Of a stretch of DNA of 64,000 nt, positions 54,736 through 62,796 are shown one piece after another. Positions within the stretch are counted from its first letter, which is position 1, and the number at the start of each line of letters is the position of its first letter. The DNA is taken from positions 186,001 to 250,000 of the forward strand of contig NZ_CP054493.1 of the NCBI RefSeq assembly GCF_015265475.1, read 5' to 3'. The notes under the pieces were generated by a model. The model was not told where the DNA came from. It made no database searches and saw only the letters and a list, made by a program, of their open reading frames with translations. Source of the stretch: Candidatus Sulfurimonas marisnigri. GTDB taxonomy: Bacteria > Campylobacterota > Campylobacteria > Campylobacterales > Sulfurimonadaceae. Both the position numbers and the translations under genes were made by a program.

Positions 54736-55989
54736 TTAAGTCAGCGAAAGCAATACAACCAAAAGAACAGGCGGAGTAACTATCAGCCCAAATTTTGAGT
54801 ATGACCAGAAACTGATATTTACACCTTTTTTGCTTAGTGTATGAAGCCAAAGCAGAGTTGCTAGTGAGCCAAACGGTGTCATTTTAGGACCAAGGTTGCA
54901 TCCTACTATATTTGCATAAATCATCGCTTCGTTCGCTATATCTGTCAGTGCTATGTCCATAACCATAATAGTGGGCATGTTATTCATAAACGCTGATAAA
55001 AATGCTGCTAAAAATCCAGTTCCTACAACCGCAACAACTTCGCTTTGAGAGTTGAGGTAAACTAACACTTCTGTTATGTAGTCAGTTAGTCCTGCATTTT
55101 TAAGTCCGTAAACAACGATGTAAAGACCAAGAGAGAACCATACGACCTGCCACGGTGCTTCTTTCATGATTTTCTTTGGTTCTACTGTTTTTGCAAAACT
55201 TGCAATTGCTAAAAATATCACACCACCGCCAAGAGCAAAAACAGATACCGGAATGTTATATGCGTCACCTATGAAATACCCCGCGAGCAGTATTGCAAGG
55301 AAAAACCAAGAGAAGTTAAACAGTGCTTTACTTTTTATAACATCTTCAGGATTTTTAAGAAGGTGGATATCTACATGTAGGGGGATATCTTTTCGTAAAA
55401 CAACCCAAAGAACAATCATACTCGCAATTACACTTACAAAGTATGGCAAAATCATATTTGAGATAAACTCAGCAAATCCTATATCAAAGTAGTTAGCTGT
55501 AACAATGTTTGTAAGGTTTGAAAATACAAAAGGGAGAGAGGCACTGTCGCTTATAAATCCGCCAGCCAGTAAAAAGGCCAAGATTGTTTTTGTGTTTAGT
55601 CTTAAAATCTTCATTTTAGCGAGTAAAATAGGAGTCAAAATAAGTGCCGCACCATCATTTGCAAATAGTGCAGATACAATTGCGCCAAGTATGATAGAGT
55701 AGAAGAACATCTTATGTCCGCTACCATTTGAGAATTTAGCCATCTTAAGTGCTGCCCACTCAAAAAAGCCTATCTCATCTAAAACCATAGATAGAATAAT
55801 TATCCCTATGAAAGCTAGTGTGGCATCCCATATAATGTCATAAACTATCCAAACATCACTAACACTGACAACACCGGCAATTAGTGCTGCAACAGCGCCA
55901 ATAACAGCAGTGGTTCCAATCTGAAGGCCGCGAGGTTGCCAGATTACAAAAAGCAGGGTTATAAGAAAGATTATAGAAGCTACTAACAT
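54736..55989 (-). CDS. arsB: Arsenite efflux transporter ArsB
   Basis: A 417-residue inner membrane protein with about eleven or twelve membrane helices, of the ArsB/ion transporter superfamily. FANDGAALILTPILLA and AFMNNMPTIMVMD are the two conserved re-entrant loops. It exports arsenite or antimonite. The start shares a base with the stop of arsC (TAATG), so the two are coupled. Other anion substrates of this superfamily cannot be ruled out, but the arsR-arsC context supports arsenite. Confidence 0.9.
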   Translation of the reverse strand: MLVASIIFLITLLFVIWQPRGLQIGTTAVIGAVAALIAGVVSVSDVWIVYDIIWDATLAFIGIIILSMVLDEIGFFEWAALKMAKFSNGSGHKMFFYSIILGAIVSALFANDGAALILTPILLAKMKILRLNTKTILAFLLAGGFISDSASLPFVFSNLTNIVTANYFDIGFAEFISNMILPYFVSVIASMIVLWVVLRKDIPLHVDIHLLKNPEDVIKSKALFNFSWFFLAILLAGYFIGDAYNIPVSVFALGGGVIFLAIASFAKTVEPKKIMKEAPWQVVWFSLGLYIVVYGLKNAGLTDYITEVLVYLNSQSEVVAVVGTGFLAAFLSAFMNNMPTIMVMDIALTDIANEAMIYANIVGCNLGPKMTPFGSLATLLWLHTLSKKGVNISFWSYSKFGLIVTPPVLLVVLLSLT

Positions 55990-56393
55990 TATAGACCTAG
56001 TTCCATTCTAACAATTGGAGTTAATTCCATCTTGATTAGTTTTAGTGTCTTAAGAAATGCTGAGTAATCTTTCCCATCAGGGTCTTCGTAGCCTACATGT
56101 ATGACTTTTGTATTTTTCGGAAATACAGGACATGACTCCATAGCATTATCGCAAACAGTCACGACTAAATCAAAATCTACATGTAGAACTTTGTCTAATG
56201 TTTTTGAGTGATATTTATCATCCCAAGAGCCATCCTCTTGCAAGACTTTTTTTGCATTTGGATTTACTTTTCCGCTTGCTTTTACACCAGAACTCTGTGC
56301 CTCAACACCATCAAGATATTTGTTTAACACAGCCTCTGCAATGATAGAGCGACAACTGTTGCCTGTACAAAGAATTAGAACTTTTTTATTCAC
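55989..56393 (-). CDS. arsC: Arsenate reductase, thioredoxin-coupled (low-molecular-weight phosphatase type)
   Basis: A 134-residue protein with the P-loop ILCTGNSCRS (Cys9, Cys14, Arg15) and the redox pair Cys81 and Cys88 in VCDNAMESC, matching the three-cysteine mechanism of the pI258-type ArsC. GYEDPDGKD supplies the general acid Asp. It reduces arsenate to arsenite for ArsB. Overlaps arsR by 8 bases and arsB by 1. Confidence 0.92.
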   Translation of the reverse strand: MNKKVLILCTGNSCRSIIAEAVLNKYLDGVEAQSSGVKASGKVNPNAKKVLQEDGSWDDKYHSKTLDKVLHVDFDLVVTVCDNAMESCPVFPKNTKVIHVGYEDPDGKDYSAFLKTLKLIKMELTPIVRMELGL

Positions 56394-56697
56394 TTTTACA
56401 CCCTTTATTTAATTTAGGAACTTTTATATCTGAAAAACTAATCTCTTTTAAAATAGATTGTCTAAACTCATCCATTGGACTTTTTATACTGTAAAATGCC
56501 CATCTTCCACGTCTATCTACTTTTAAAAAGCCACCATCTTTTAAGATTTTCAGATGTCTTGATATACGAGATTGAATCATCTCAAATGAGTTTTCAATAT
56601 CACATACACACACTTCACCATTAAGTGCTATGAAGTGAAGTATCTCAACCCTTGTCTTGTCATTTATGGAGCTGATCGTTTTAAGAAATATGTCCAT
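56386..56697 (-). CDS. arsR: ArsR-family repressor
   Basis: A 103-residue winged-helix metalloregulator. GEVCVCDIENSF has Cys30 and Cys32 in the alpha-3 position of arsenite-sensing ArsR proteins (ELCVCDL in E. coli), and SRISRHLKILKDGGFL is the recognition helix. Arsenite binding should release DNA. First gene of the ars operon, with a palindromic candidate operator about 45 bases upstream. Confidence 0.92.
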   Translation of the reverse strand: MDIFLKTISSINDKTRVEILHFIALNGEVCVCDIENSFEMIQSRISRHLKILKDGGFLKVDRRGRWAFYSIKSPMDEFRQSILKEISFSDIKVPKLNKGCKSE

Positions 56698-56739
56698 AAG
56701 TTTAATTTCCTTTTTAAATTAAAGAAATTATATCAGGAA

Positions 56740-56771
56740 ATAATTGATATATCAAGATATATTGATATATA
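56740..56771. promoter_or_regulatory. Candidate ArsR operator
   Basis: Perfect palindrome TTGATATATCAA at 56744-56755, followed by a second half-site-like ATATTGATATAT to 56770. It lies between arsR (-) and the divergent small gene at 56877 (+), the expected place for autoregulation. ArsR-SmtB boxes often contain such TTGAT/ATCAA repeats. Binding is inferred. Confidence 0.55.
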
Positions 56772-56876
56772 AAAATAACTCTTTTCTTAAGTTTTTTAAT
56801 TTATCCTGATTCTTAGTATCAAAATAAGCTGACTAGGATAGTATACCGTTATAAATATCAAATTAAGGAATATATT

Positions 56877-57119
56877 ATGTTTAAAGTAATCGTAGAAGAA
56901 GAGTGTGGGTGTTTCAAGAGAAGTAACCTAGTAAATGGTATCGAAGTTGGATCTAAAGATGATGCTCTTATGAAGTCAATAGAGATGAGAGATCATATGA
57001 ACGATGAGTTTTGTGGAAAACACAACTTTAAAGTTCAAGAAGCTGGAGATAGCTTTGTTATAGCTTTTGCTGAGTCAACAAGTAATGGCTGTTGTGGCGG
57101 AGGATGTGGTACCCACTAG
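56877..57119 (+). CDS. Small cysteine-rich protein of unknown function
   Basis: An 80-residue protein with no signal peptide. Cysteines cluster at the start (EECGCF) and at the end (GCCGGGCGTH), with one in the middle (EFCGKHNF): 7 Cys in all, plus 3 His. The centre (KDDALMKSIEMRDHMNDEF) is helical. The layout suggests a metal- or arsenic-binding protein. It is divergent from arsR across the candidate operator. TAAGGAATAT precedes the ATG. I do not recognise the family. Confidence 0.7.
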   Translation: MFKVIVEEECGCFKRSNLVNGIEVGSKDDALMKSIEMRDHMNDEFCGKHNFKVQEAGDSFVIAFAESTSNGCCGGGCGTH

Positions 57120-57127
57120 GGAAACCG

Positions 57128-58063
57128 CTAAACCTCTTCAACTCTATTGCGGCCATTTTCTTTGGCCAAATAGAGAGCTCTATCAGAACGGACATAAAGC
57201 TTGTTCGCATCATCATCATTAGACATATTTGTCATACCAATACTAATAGTAATATGAATTAACTTATCACCTATCTTAAGTGGATTCTCCTCAACAGTTT
57301 TTCGAATACGCTCAATAATATTCTGCGCTTCATCACTCTCTTTTGTCTCAATCAGGACTAAACCAAATTCCTCTCCACCTATACGAGCGAAAATATTTTC
57401 TTTTCTTATAGTTGAAGATATTAGTGCAACAATATGCTTGAGTGCTTTGTCCCCTACATCATGTCCCCATGAGTCATTTATATTTTTAAAGAAATCTATG
57501 TCAATCATTATAAGTGCCATACTTGTGTTGAAGCGCTGACAGCGATCTATTTCCCTTTTTAGAAGCTCAAAAAAATATCCTCTATTCCAAATTTCTGTCA
57601 AAGAATCTGTGCGTGAAACTATACGAAGAGCCTTTTCTACCTCTATTCTTCTTCTTATCTCTTCTTGTAATGTTTGTGTTCTTTCATGTACTTTTTCTTC
57701 AAGCAAGTGCTTGTTTAAGTTGACTCTTTTTACCATATCGTTAAAAGTGTCAAAAAGATTTTTTAAAAGATTTCTGTGATTATAACTTATTGCTGCGTTG
57801 GTAAATCCATTACCAAATCTCTGGGATGCCTTATTAATAATGTCTAGAGGAATAATAAAGTGTCTCATAGTCAAATAACCACTTATCACAAAGAGGAGAG
57901 TTACAAATAGTACTAGAATGAGCATGGTTTGATAAAAAATAGATTTAGCTTCGCCTAAAATACTTTTTTTTGGTACATAAGAGACTAGCAGCCAGCCATT
58001 AGATTTAATTTTTGACACGAGTAGTAACTTGTCATTGAAAAATGGAATGGTACTGCTCCACAT
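57128..58063 (-). CDS. Diguanylate cyclase, 3' part of a frameshifted Cache-GGDEF gene
   Basis: A 311-codon frame from the ATG at 58063, probably not a real start. It opens with the end of a Cache domain (LLLVSKIKSNGWLLVSYVP), then a membrane helix (about 38-58), HAMP-like region, coiled coil (about 110-135) and a GGDEF domain with RIGGEEF. The I-site position reads RKEN, so product inhibition is probably lost. The same frame is open upstream to the A7 tract at 58164-58170, where it meets the 5' part at 58156-59073. One base added to the tract would give a single protein of about 640 residues. Confidence 0.8.
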   Translation of the reverse strand: MWSSTIPFFNDKLLLVSKIKSNGWLLVSYVPKKSILGEAKSIFYQTMLILVLFVTLLFVISGYLTMRHFIIPLDIINKASQRFGNGFTNAAISYNHRNLLKNLFDTFNDMVKRVNLNKHLLEEKVHERTQTLQEEIRRRIEVEKALRIVSRTDSLTEIWNRGYFFELLKREIDRCQRFNTSMALIMIDIDFFKNINDSWGHDVGDKALKHIVALISSTIRKENIFARIGGEEFGLVLIETKESDEAQNIIERIRKTVEENPLKIGDKLIHITISIGMTNMSNDDDANKLYVRSDRALYLAKENGRNRVEEV

Positions 58064-58155
58064 CTGTGTGTTGATATTTTTTAATACATCTACGCTTGAT
58101 ATAAGTTCATCACCAAATTCATTGAGATAATTGTACTTAGAAACAACAATATCTT

Positions 58156-59073
58156 TTAAGCTATTTTTTTAGAGTTCTCAAGTGTTCTATAATAAAAATT
58201 CCCTCTATACTTATGCGCACTTTGCTCCTCTACTTCACTCTGGTAAAGCTTGTCACTTGATGAAATTACTTTTCCATGTTTTGATATTAAAAATGATACG
58301 CTTCCTTCATAAACGCTTGTAGCGTCTAGGACATACTCTTGCATTTTATCTAGGGTAATATCATGTGAAGCCACGCCTAATAGGTTATCACTATCATCAT
58401 AAACAGGATAAGAAGCAGTAACAAGAATTCCACCACCAACTAAGTCATAATAGGGCTCCTCCCAGCCAACGCTTTTATTTGTAAAATTGGCTGCATTATA
58501 AAAATGCTGCTCAGTAGGCTTGTAAGCTTCACTTGCATTTATAAATGGCACATACGGGTAAATAAGTAAAAAATTGTTTGCTGTTGTAAAGTAAATCCAT
58601 GAAAAATTAAAGGAGTTATATATGGATTCAAGAGCTGGGGATAGGTGATGAAAAATATTTAATTCTTTAGTTATAGTTTCGCTATTTTGGTTTAAATTTG
58701 AAAGTATTATAGATGCATGGTCAGATTGAAATAGGTAGTCTTCCTTTATTATGGAAGTATTGTAAAAAGTTATTTTGTCGTTTTTAATAGCCTTATACTG
58801 ATAGGTTGAGGGACTGTTAAGATGTTTATTCTTCTGTGAATATAGCTTTTTGTAGCTTTTTCCAAGTGATTCAACACTAGTGCTGACATATTGCAAGTGA
58901 GTTTCGACATTTTTTACCGCTAGAGAGTTAATTGTAAGTAGATTTTTGTAGGCATATTTTTCATTTAACTCAACAAAAAGGTTATGCGCATAATATACAC
59001 TTAACACAATAGCAGAAAAAAGTATAATGTAATTCAAAAAAAATATGCTTTTTACATTATTATCTATAGTCAT
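58156..59073 (-). CDS. Cache sensor, 5' part of a frameshifted Cache-GGDEF gene
   Basis: A 305-codon frame starting at the ATG at 59073, which has AGGGG 8 bases upstream; an ATG 10 codons earlier has no ribosome binding site. One membrane helix (about 9-31), then a periplasmic double-Cache domain (SWIYFTTANNFLLIYPY, GGGILVTASYPVYDDSDNLLGVASHDITL). It stops 15 bases after a run of seven A (SKKIA then TAA). A -1 slip there gives KKNSLKDIVVS and runs on into the GGDEF part. It is therefore the sensor half of a broken or slippage-regulated gene. Confidence 0.8.
   Translation of the reverse strand: MTIDNNVKSIFFLNYIILFSAIVLSVYYAHNLFVELNEKYAYKNLLTINSLAVKNVETHLQYVSTSVESLGKSYKKLYSQKNKHLNSPSTYQYKAIKNDKITFYNTSIIKEDYLFQSDHASIILSNLNQNSETITKELNIFHHLSPALESIYNSFNFSWIYFTTANNFLLIYPYVPFINASEAYKPTEQHFYNAANFTNKSVGWEEPYYDLVGGGILVTASYPVYDDSDNLLGVASHDITLDKMQEYVLDATSVYEGSVSFLISKHGKVISSSDKLYQSEVEEQSAHKYRGNFYYRTLENSKKIA
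58164..58170 (-). other. A7 homopolymer at the frameshift between the Cache and GGDEF parts
   Basis: Seven T on the + strand (seven A in the coding strand). The 5' frame ends 5 codons later, while the 3' frame is open from here on. Eight A would restore the gene. Phase variation, ribosomal or polymerase slippage, a true loss, or a sequence error are all possible. Confidence 0.75.
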
Positions 59074-59181
59074 TACAAAACCCCTAATATCTATACATAA
59101 CAATGATATATTGATAAGTATTAATTATAGGTAATTTTAATTATTTAGTTTTTGTGCATAATAAAAAGTTATTGAAATTGT

Positions 59182-59931
59182 TTATTCATCGTAAAGGTAA
59201 AATTTATTATATTTAATCATTGATGATAGTTGTTTTGGATACTTTTCTCCAAGTTCGGAGTAATCATCAAGTTCTTTGACTAGTTTATAAGGGTCGTCAG
59301 TTTTCATCTTTAACTCTCTGAATTCTTTAAAAGCAGATGAGCGGGCTAATGTTATATAGTAGTCCCTCACCGAGTCCACAACAGTTGAGTATTTTTTAAG
59401 CCAAACCTTTTTATCGCCTCTTTTTTCTAGTGCTGCAATTCTTGGCTCATGTTTGTTAAATGACCAAACGCCAAACAAATTATTTGCCTCTTTGTAAAAT
59501 CTTGATGTAATCCAAGCACTCTCCATTGCAGCCTGACTTATAGCAATGCTTTTAGGGTGTGGTTTTAGAGCCATAAGTAACTCTTCATCGCTGGTCACTT
59601 TATACATCTGTTTTAGCTCTAAAATTTTTTCTATTGAGCTGTTATTCTCAAGCAGGTTAATTGTCTCTTTGTATTGCAAATCAAGTTCGTCATAGACTAG
59701 GTCCACTGCAGGTACTATTAAGTCTAGAAATAGCTCTTTTTTATTTCTTACATCTGTTTGTTCAACTATTTGCTCTTTTGTAACTATCTTTTTTTCAGCT
59801 ATTTTTTTTTCAGCTATTTTTGCTTTAACGGTATCAGTACTTACCTCTTCAGGTTCTCCTGCATCATAAATAAAAAATATTAATAGAGGAAGTAGAGCTA
59901 TTAGTATAAGGTTCTGTAAATTTCTTTTCAT
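59182..59931 (-). CDS. Bax-like protein with glucosaminidase domain
   Basis: A 249-residue protein with an N-terminal membrane anchor or signal (about 7-23), a Lys/Glu-rich linker holding a repeated KIAEK pattern, and a C-terminal glucosaminidase-like domain (SIAISQAAMESAWITSRF, NNLFGVWSF, YSTVVDSVRDYYITL) of the Bax/GH73 type. The Glu in AAMESAW is the expected catalytic acid. It probably cuts or binds peptidoglycan. The start overlaps the SplB-like gene by 4 bases. Confidence 0.8.
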   Translation of the reverse strand: MKRNLQNLILIALLPLLIFFIYDAGEPEEVSTDTVKAKIAEKKIAEKKIVTKEQIVEQTDVRNKKELFLDLIVPAVDLVYDELDLQYKETINLLENNSSIEKILELKQMYKVTSDEELLMALKPHPKSIAISQAAMESAWITSRFYKEANNLFGVWSFNKHEPRIAALEKRGDKKVWLKKYSTVVDSVRDYYITLARSSAFKEFRELKMKTDDPYKLVKELDDYSELGEKYPKQLSSMIKYNKFYLYDE

Positions 59932-61178
59932 AATAAAAACTCCATATCTAGCTTTTTACTGTAAGAACTAAGCATTGCTTTTTCGAAATCATTGTTAGTA
60001 GAGTATTGATAACCAAATGTTTCACTCCACATTTTATGCTCTTCCATGCAAAGATAAAAGAAAACATCTTTATGCCAAGGAGTAAAACTTTCATAAGCGT
60101 GCTTAAACATCTCCACTTTTATTACATGTGGGTATGAACTTTTACCACTAGCGTCCTCAAAAGGCATCTGAGTTATCTTACTTTTAAACTCCCTTTCTCT
60201 GAGTTGTTTTATAACTGGTTTTATAAAAGTAAGTGTGCCAAAACTCACAAGTGCAACTTCACTTGTCTTAAACTCCTTAATAAGTCTATCATAAACACTC
60301 TTATACTCATCAAGGTAGTTTTCATACTCCACAATAGGGTGAAAGTGAAAACCGACTTTTACACCTTTGTCCGCCACTCTTCTAGCTGCATTTATCCGCT
60401 TATCAAGTGAAGCCGCCAAGTGCTCTTCGTTTTGTATAATTGTTGGAGTATTAAGTGACCATGTACAGATTATATTTTTTGGCACTGCATTCTCTAAAAA
60501 GTACTTTATATTGTCAGACTTTGTCTTAAACTCTAAGATTACATTTGGATTATTTCGAGCAAATTCAAACAGAGCATCTAAAATGCCCTCACGATTACCC
60601 CACATAAGTGAGTCGGAAGCCTGACCTGTCCCAATATGGTAAGTTCTATTTTTATCAAGGTTTAAATTTTTTAACTTATTAGCAAAATTGCTGTCAAAAG
60701 TTATAGTATTTTGGTTGTAAAAAGATTGAATAGAACAGTAAGAGCAGTCAAATCCACAACTCTCTACTGCATCAAGTGTTAAAAGATTACAACATCTAGT
60801 CTTCTCACTTGCAACCGGACAAAGCCCAAGCCCAAAACCATCTTTACCTTCTGTCTTAAAAGTGTACTTCTGCTCTTTGGCAATATTTTTAAGTTCAAAT
60901 TCTTTATATGAGTTAGGTTTACTTCGCAACTCTTCGTAAGCTTTTTTAAGTCTGGCAAAAACAACTTTCTTCTGCTCGTGTTCAGGAAATATCTCTATGA
61001 TATTTCTCTCATTCCACATGTCAAGATCTCTGGCAATATCAACAATCTGCTTTATCTCAGAAAATGTGAACTTATGCTCTATAGATTTATTCTGTATAAA
61101 CTCTTGGCAGGAAAGTGGAAGTTTGGAATAAATGGTATTTTTAACAGAGTCGTTAAATTTATCTAAATATGAATTCAT
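59928..61178 (-). CDS. Radical SAM protein, SplB-like
   Basis: A 416-residue protein with the radical SAM cluster CGFDCSYC (Cys141, Cys145, Cys148), followed by RTYHIGTGQASDSL, EFKTKSDNIKY and WSLNTPTI, typical of the spore photoproduct lyase family. The organism is not expected to sporulate, so the role is probably not spore photoproduct repair as known from Bacillus, though DNA photoproduct repair is possible. A second Cys group (CPVASEKTRCC, 120-130) precedes the cluster. Overlaps the Bax-like gene by ATGA. Confidence 0.78.
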   Translation of the reverse strand: MNSYLDKFNDSVKNTIYSKLPLSCQEFIQNKSIEHKFTFSEIKQIVDIARDLDMWNERNIIEIFPEHEQKKVVFARLKKAYEELRSKPNSYKEFELKNIAKEQKYTFKTEGKDGFGLGLCPVASEKTRCCNLLTLDAVESCGFDCSYCSIQSFYNQNTITFDSNFANKLKNLNLDKNRTYHIGTGQASDSLMWGNREGILDALFEFARNNPNVILEFKTKSDNIKYFLENAVPKNIICTWSLNTPTIIQNEEHLAASLDKRINAARRVADKGVKVGFHFHPIVEYENYLDEYKSVYDRLIKEFKTSEVALVSFGTLTFIKPVIKQLREREFKSKITQMPFEDASGKSSYPHVIKVEMFKHAYESFTPWHKDVFFYLCMEEHKMWSETFGYQYSTNNDFEKAMLSSYSKKLDMEFLL

Positions 61179-61295
61179 GATGGAATTTTATCTAAATCTT
61201 TAAAAATATAAATTAATCGATTTAATATTACATTTTGTCATATTTTTAAAGTTTAGATTATTTTTGTAATAACATATAATAAAAAAGAGTATCAA

Positions 61296-61640
61296 ATGAC
61301 TTTAGGAAAATGCCCATATTGTAATGATGGAAATATAGAAGTTAGAGATAAAGAAGTAAGTGGAAAAAAAGTAAAACTTTATGCCTGCTCAAATGCAAAT
61401 TGGAAAACAGAAGATGGAGAGATGTTTGAATTGACAGAGAGTTCTACATGTGACTTTAAAATCTGGCAGAATTCACTAGCTAGATATGGAAAGTGGCTTT
61501 CATATAAAGAGGTAAGAGAACTGATTGAGGATGAGAGCATAGAAGTAGAGTTGCTAAGTAAAAAATATGGAAAAAAAGTTTATTACAATAAATATATAAC
61601 TCTAAGCCAAGAGTATGGAGTTACTGTTTTGTGGGACTAG
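61296..61640 (+). CDS. Small zinc-ribbon protein
   Basis: A 114-residue protein with a likely C4 zinc site: CPYC (Cys6, Cys9), Cys31 and Cys52, similar to the C4 zinc fingers found at the end of topoisomerase I. The C-terminal part (about 55-114) is mixed alpha/beta (KWLSYKEVRELIEDE). No signal peptide. It stands alone at the right end of the block between infA and rpmJ. The function is unknown; nucleic acid binding is a guess. Confidence 0.65.
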   Translation: MTLGKCPYCNDGNIEVRDKEVSGKKVKLYACSNANWKTEDGEMFELTESSTCDFKIWQNSLARYGKWLSYKEVRELIEDESIEVELLSKKYGKKVYYNKYITLSQEYGVTVLWD

Positions 61641-61689
61641 ATAAATAAAACAAACTAATTTAGCAAACTTAATAAATCTTTTACATTTA

Positions 61690-61701
61690 TTTGGGTACAA
61701 T
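61690..61701 (+). promoter_or_regulatory. Promoter of the rpmJ-rpoA (alpha) operon
   Basis: TTTGGGTACAAT with -10 TACAAT at 61696-61701; the same 12 bases are at the S10 promoter (29397-29408). No good -35 at 17 bases. A leader of about 200 bases follows before rpmJ. Confidence 0.65.
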
Positions 61702-61788
61702 CCTCATCCGCTTTGCTGTTTTAACATAATAGTTGAGTATTTCTATCTTTATATACATATATATAGATAAAAGTATTGGTAAGGTAAA

Positions 61789-61857
61789 TATTCTCATCGT
61801 AAGGTGTAGCTTTAGTGACTGAGTGAAAACTGGAATTATTCAGGTTTTACGAGAATA
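61789..61857 (+). promoter_or_regulatory. Structured leader of the alpha operon
   Basis: TATTCTC (61789-61795) pairs with GAGAATA (61851-61857), and GTAA (61799-61802) with TTAC (61847-61850), enclosing hairpin AAAACTGGAA/TTCAGGTTTT. An AT-rich inverted repeat (about 61743-61768) and TGCC/GGCA at 61866-61880 flank it. The left part GTAGCTTTAGTG resembles the 81-bp repeat units. S4 represses alpha operons through such leaders in other bacteria. Confidence 0.5.
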
Positions 61858-61903
61858 ATATATCTGCCTACATGCGGCAAAGATTTAATTATAGGAGCTT
61901 TCT

Positions 61904-62017
61904 ATGAAAGTACGTGCTTCAGTTAAGAAGATGTGTGATGATTGTAAAGTTATCAAGAGAAAAGGCATTGTAAGAGTAATCTGCAAAGTCAAAAAACATA
62001 AACAAAGACAAGGATAA
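61904..62017 (+). CDS. rpmJ: 50S ribosomal protein L36
   Basis: A 37-residue L36 of the zinc-binding type: [19 protein letters not shown] with Cys11 and Cys14, then Cys27 and His32 as remaining ligands. TAGGAGC precedes the ATG by 6 bases. It ends 2 bases before rpsM. It heads the separated second ribosomal block. Confidence 0.96.
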   Translation: MKVRASVKKMCDDCKVIKRKGIVRVICKVKKHKQRQG

Positions 62018-62019
62018 TC

Positions 62020-62382
62020 ATGGCTCGTATTTCTGGTGTTGATTTACCTAAGAAAAAAAGAGTAGAGTATGGTCTAACATACGTCTATGGTATTGGTTTA
62101 CATGCATCTCGTCTAATTTTAGACGCGACAGGTATAGACTATAACAAGAGAATATTTGAACTTTCTCAAGAGGATATAGCAGCAATTACTAACGAAATTC
62201 GTATCAACCATATGGTTGAAGGTGATTTACGTAAAAAAGTAGCTATGGATATTAAGGCACTTATGGATTTAGGTTCATACCGTGGTCTTCGTCACCGTCG
62301 TGGTCTTCCATGTCGTGGTCAAAAAACTAAGACAAATGCGCGTACTCGTAAGGGTAAACGTAAAACTGTCGGCGCAGCGTAA
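62020..62382 (+). CDS. rpsM: 30S ribosomal protein S13
   Basis: A 120-residue S13 with [19 protein letters not shown], the helix-turn-helix region and the tRNA-contacting tail [20 protein letters not shown]. Forms bridges to the large subunit. AAGGATAATC precedes the ATG. Confidence 0.97.
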   Translation: MARISGVDLPKKKRVEYGLTYVYGIGLHASRLILDATGIDYNKRIFELSQEDIAAITNEIRINHMVEGDLRKKVAMDIKALMDLGSYRGLRHRRGLPCRGQKTKTNARTRKGKRKTVGAA

Positions 62383-62392
62383 GGGATAACAG

Positions 62393-62785
62393 ATGGCAAA
62401 AAGAAAAGCTGTTAGAAAAAAAGTAGTAAAGAAAAATATTGCACGTGGTATCTGCCACATTGCTGCATCATTTAACAATACGCTTGTAACTATTACAGAT
62501 GATATGGGTAACATGATTGCTTGGAGTTCTGCTGGAAGCCTTGGCTTCAAAGGTAGTAAAAAATCTACTCCATTCGCGGCTCAAGCAGCTGTTGAAGATG
62601 CTGTAGCTAAAGCTCAAGTACATGGTATAAAAGAACTTGGTATTAAAGTTCAAGGTCCTGGTTCAGGTCGTGAAACAGCAACTAAAGCTGTAGGTGGAAT
62701 CGAAGGTATTCGTGTTACATTTATGAAAGATGTTACTGCATTACCACACAACGGTTGTCGCGCACCTAAGCGTCGTAGAGTTTAA
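62393..62785 (+). CDS. rpsK: 30S ribosomal protein S11
   Basis: A 130-residue S11 of the 30S platform: [38 protein letters not shown] and the end [13 protein letters not shown]. Interacts with the Shine-Dalgarno helix region. AAGGGATAAC precedes the ATG. Confidence 0.97.
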   Translation: MAKRKAVRKKVVKKNIARGICHIAASFNNTLVTITDDMGNMIAWSSAGSLGFKGSKKSTPFAAQAAVEDAVAKAQVHGIKELGIKVQGPGSGRETATKAVGGIEGIRVTFMKDVTALPHNGCRAPKRRRV

Positions 62786-62796
62786 GGAGATTACTG

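Noticed and set aside
40143-61640. Genomic island or prophage between infA and rpmJ
   Set aside because: No integrase, transposase, phage gene, tRNA target or flanking direct repeat was seen, and base composition looks like the surroundings. Rearrangement is more likely than a recent insertion.
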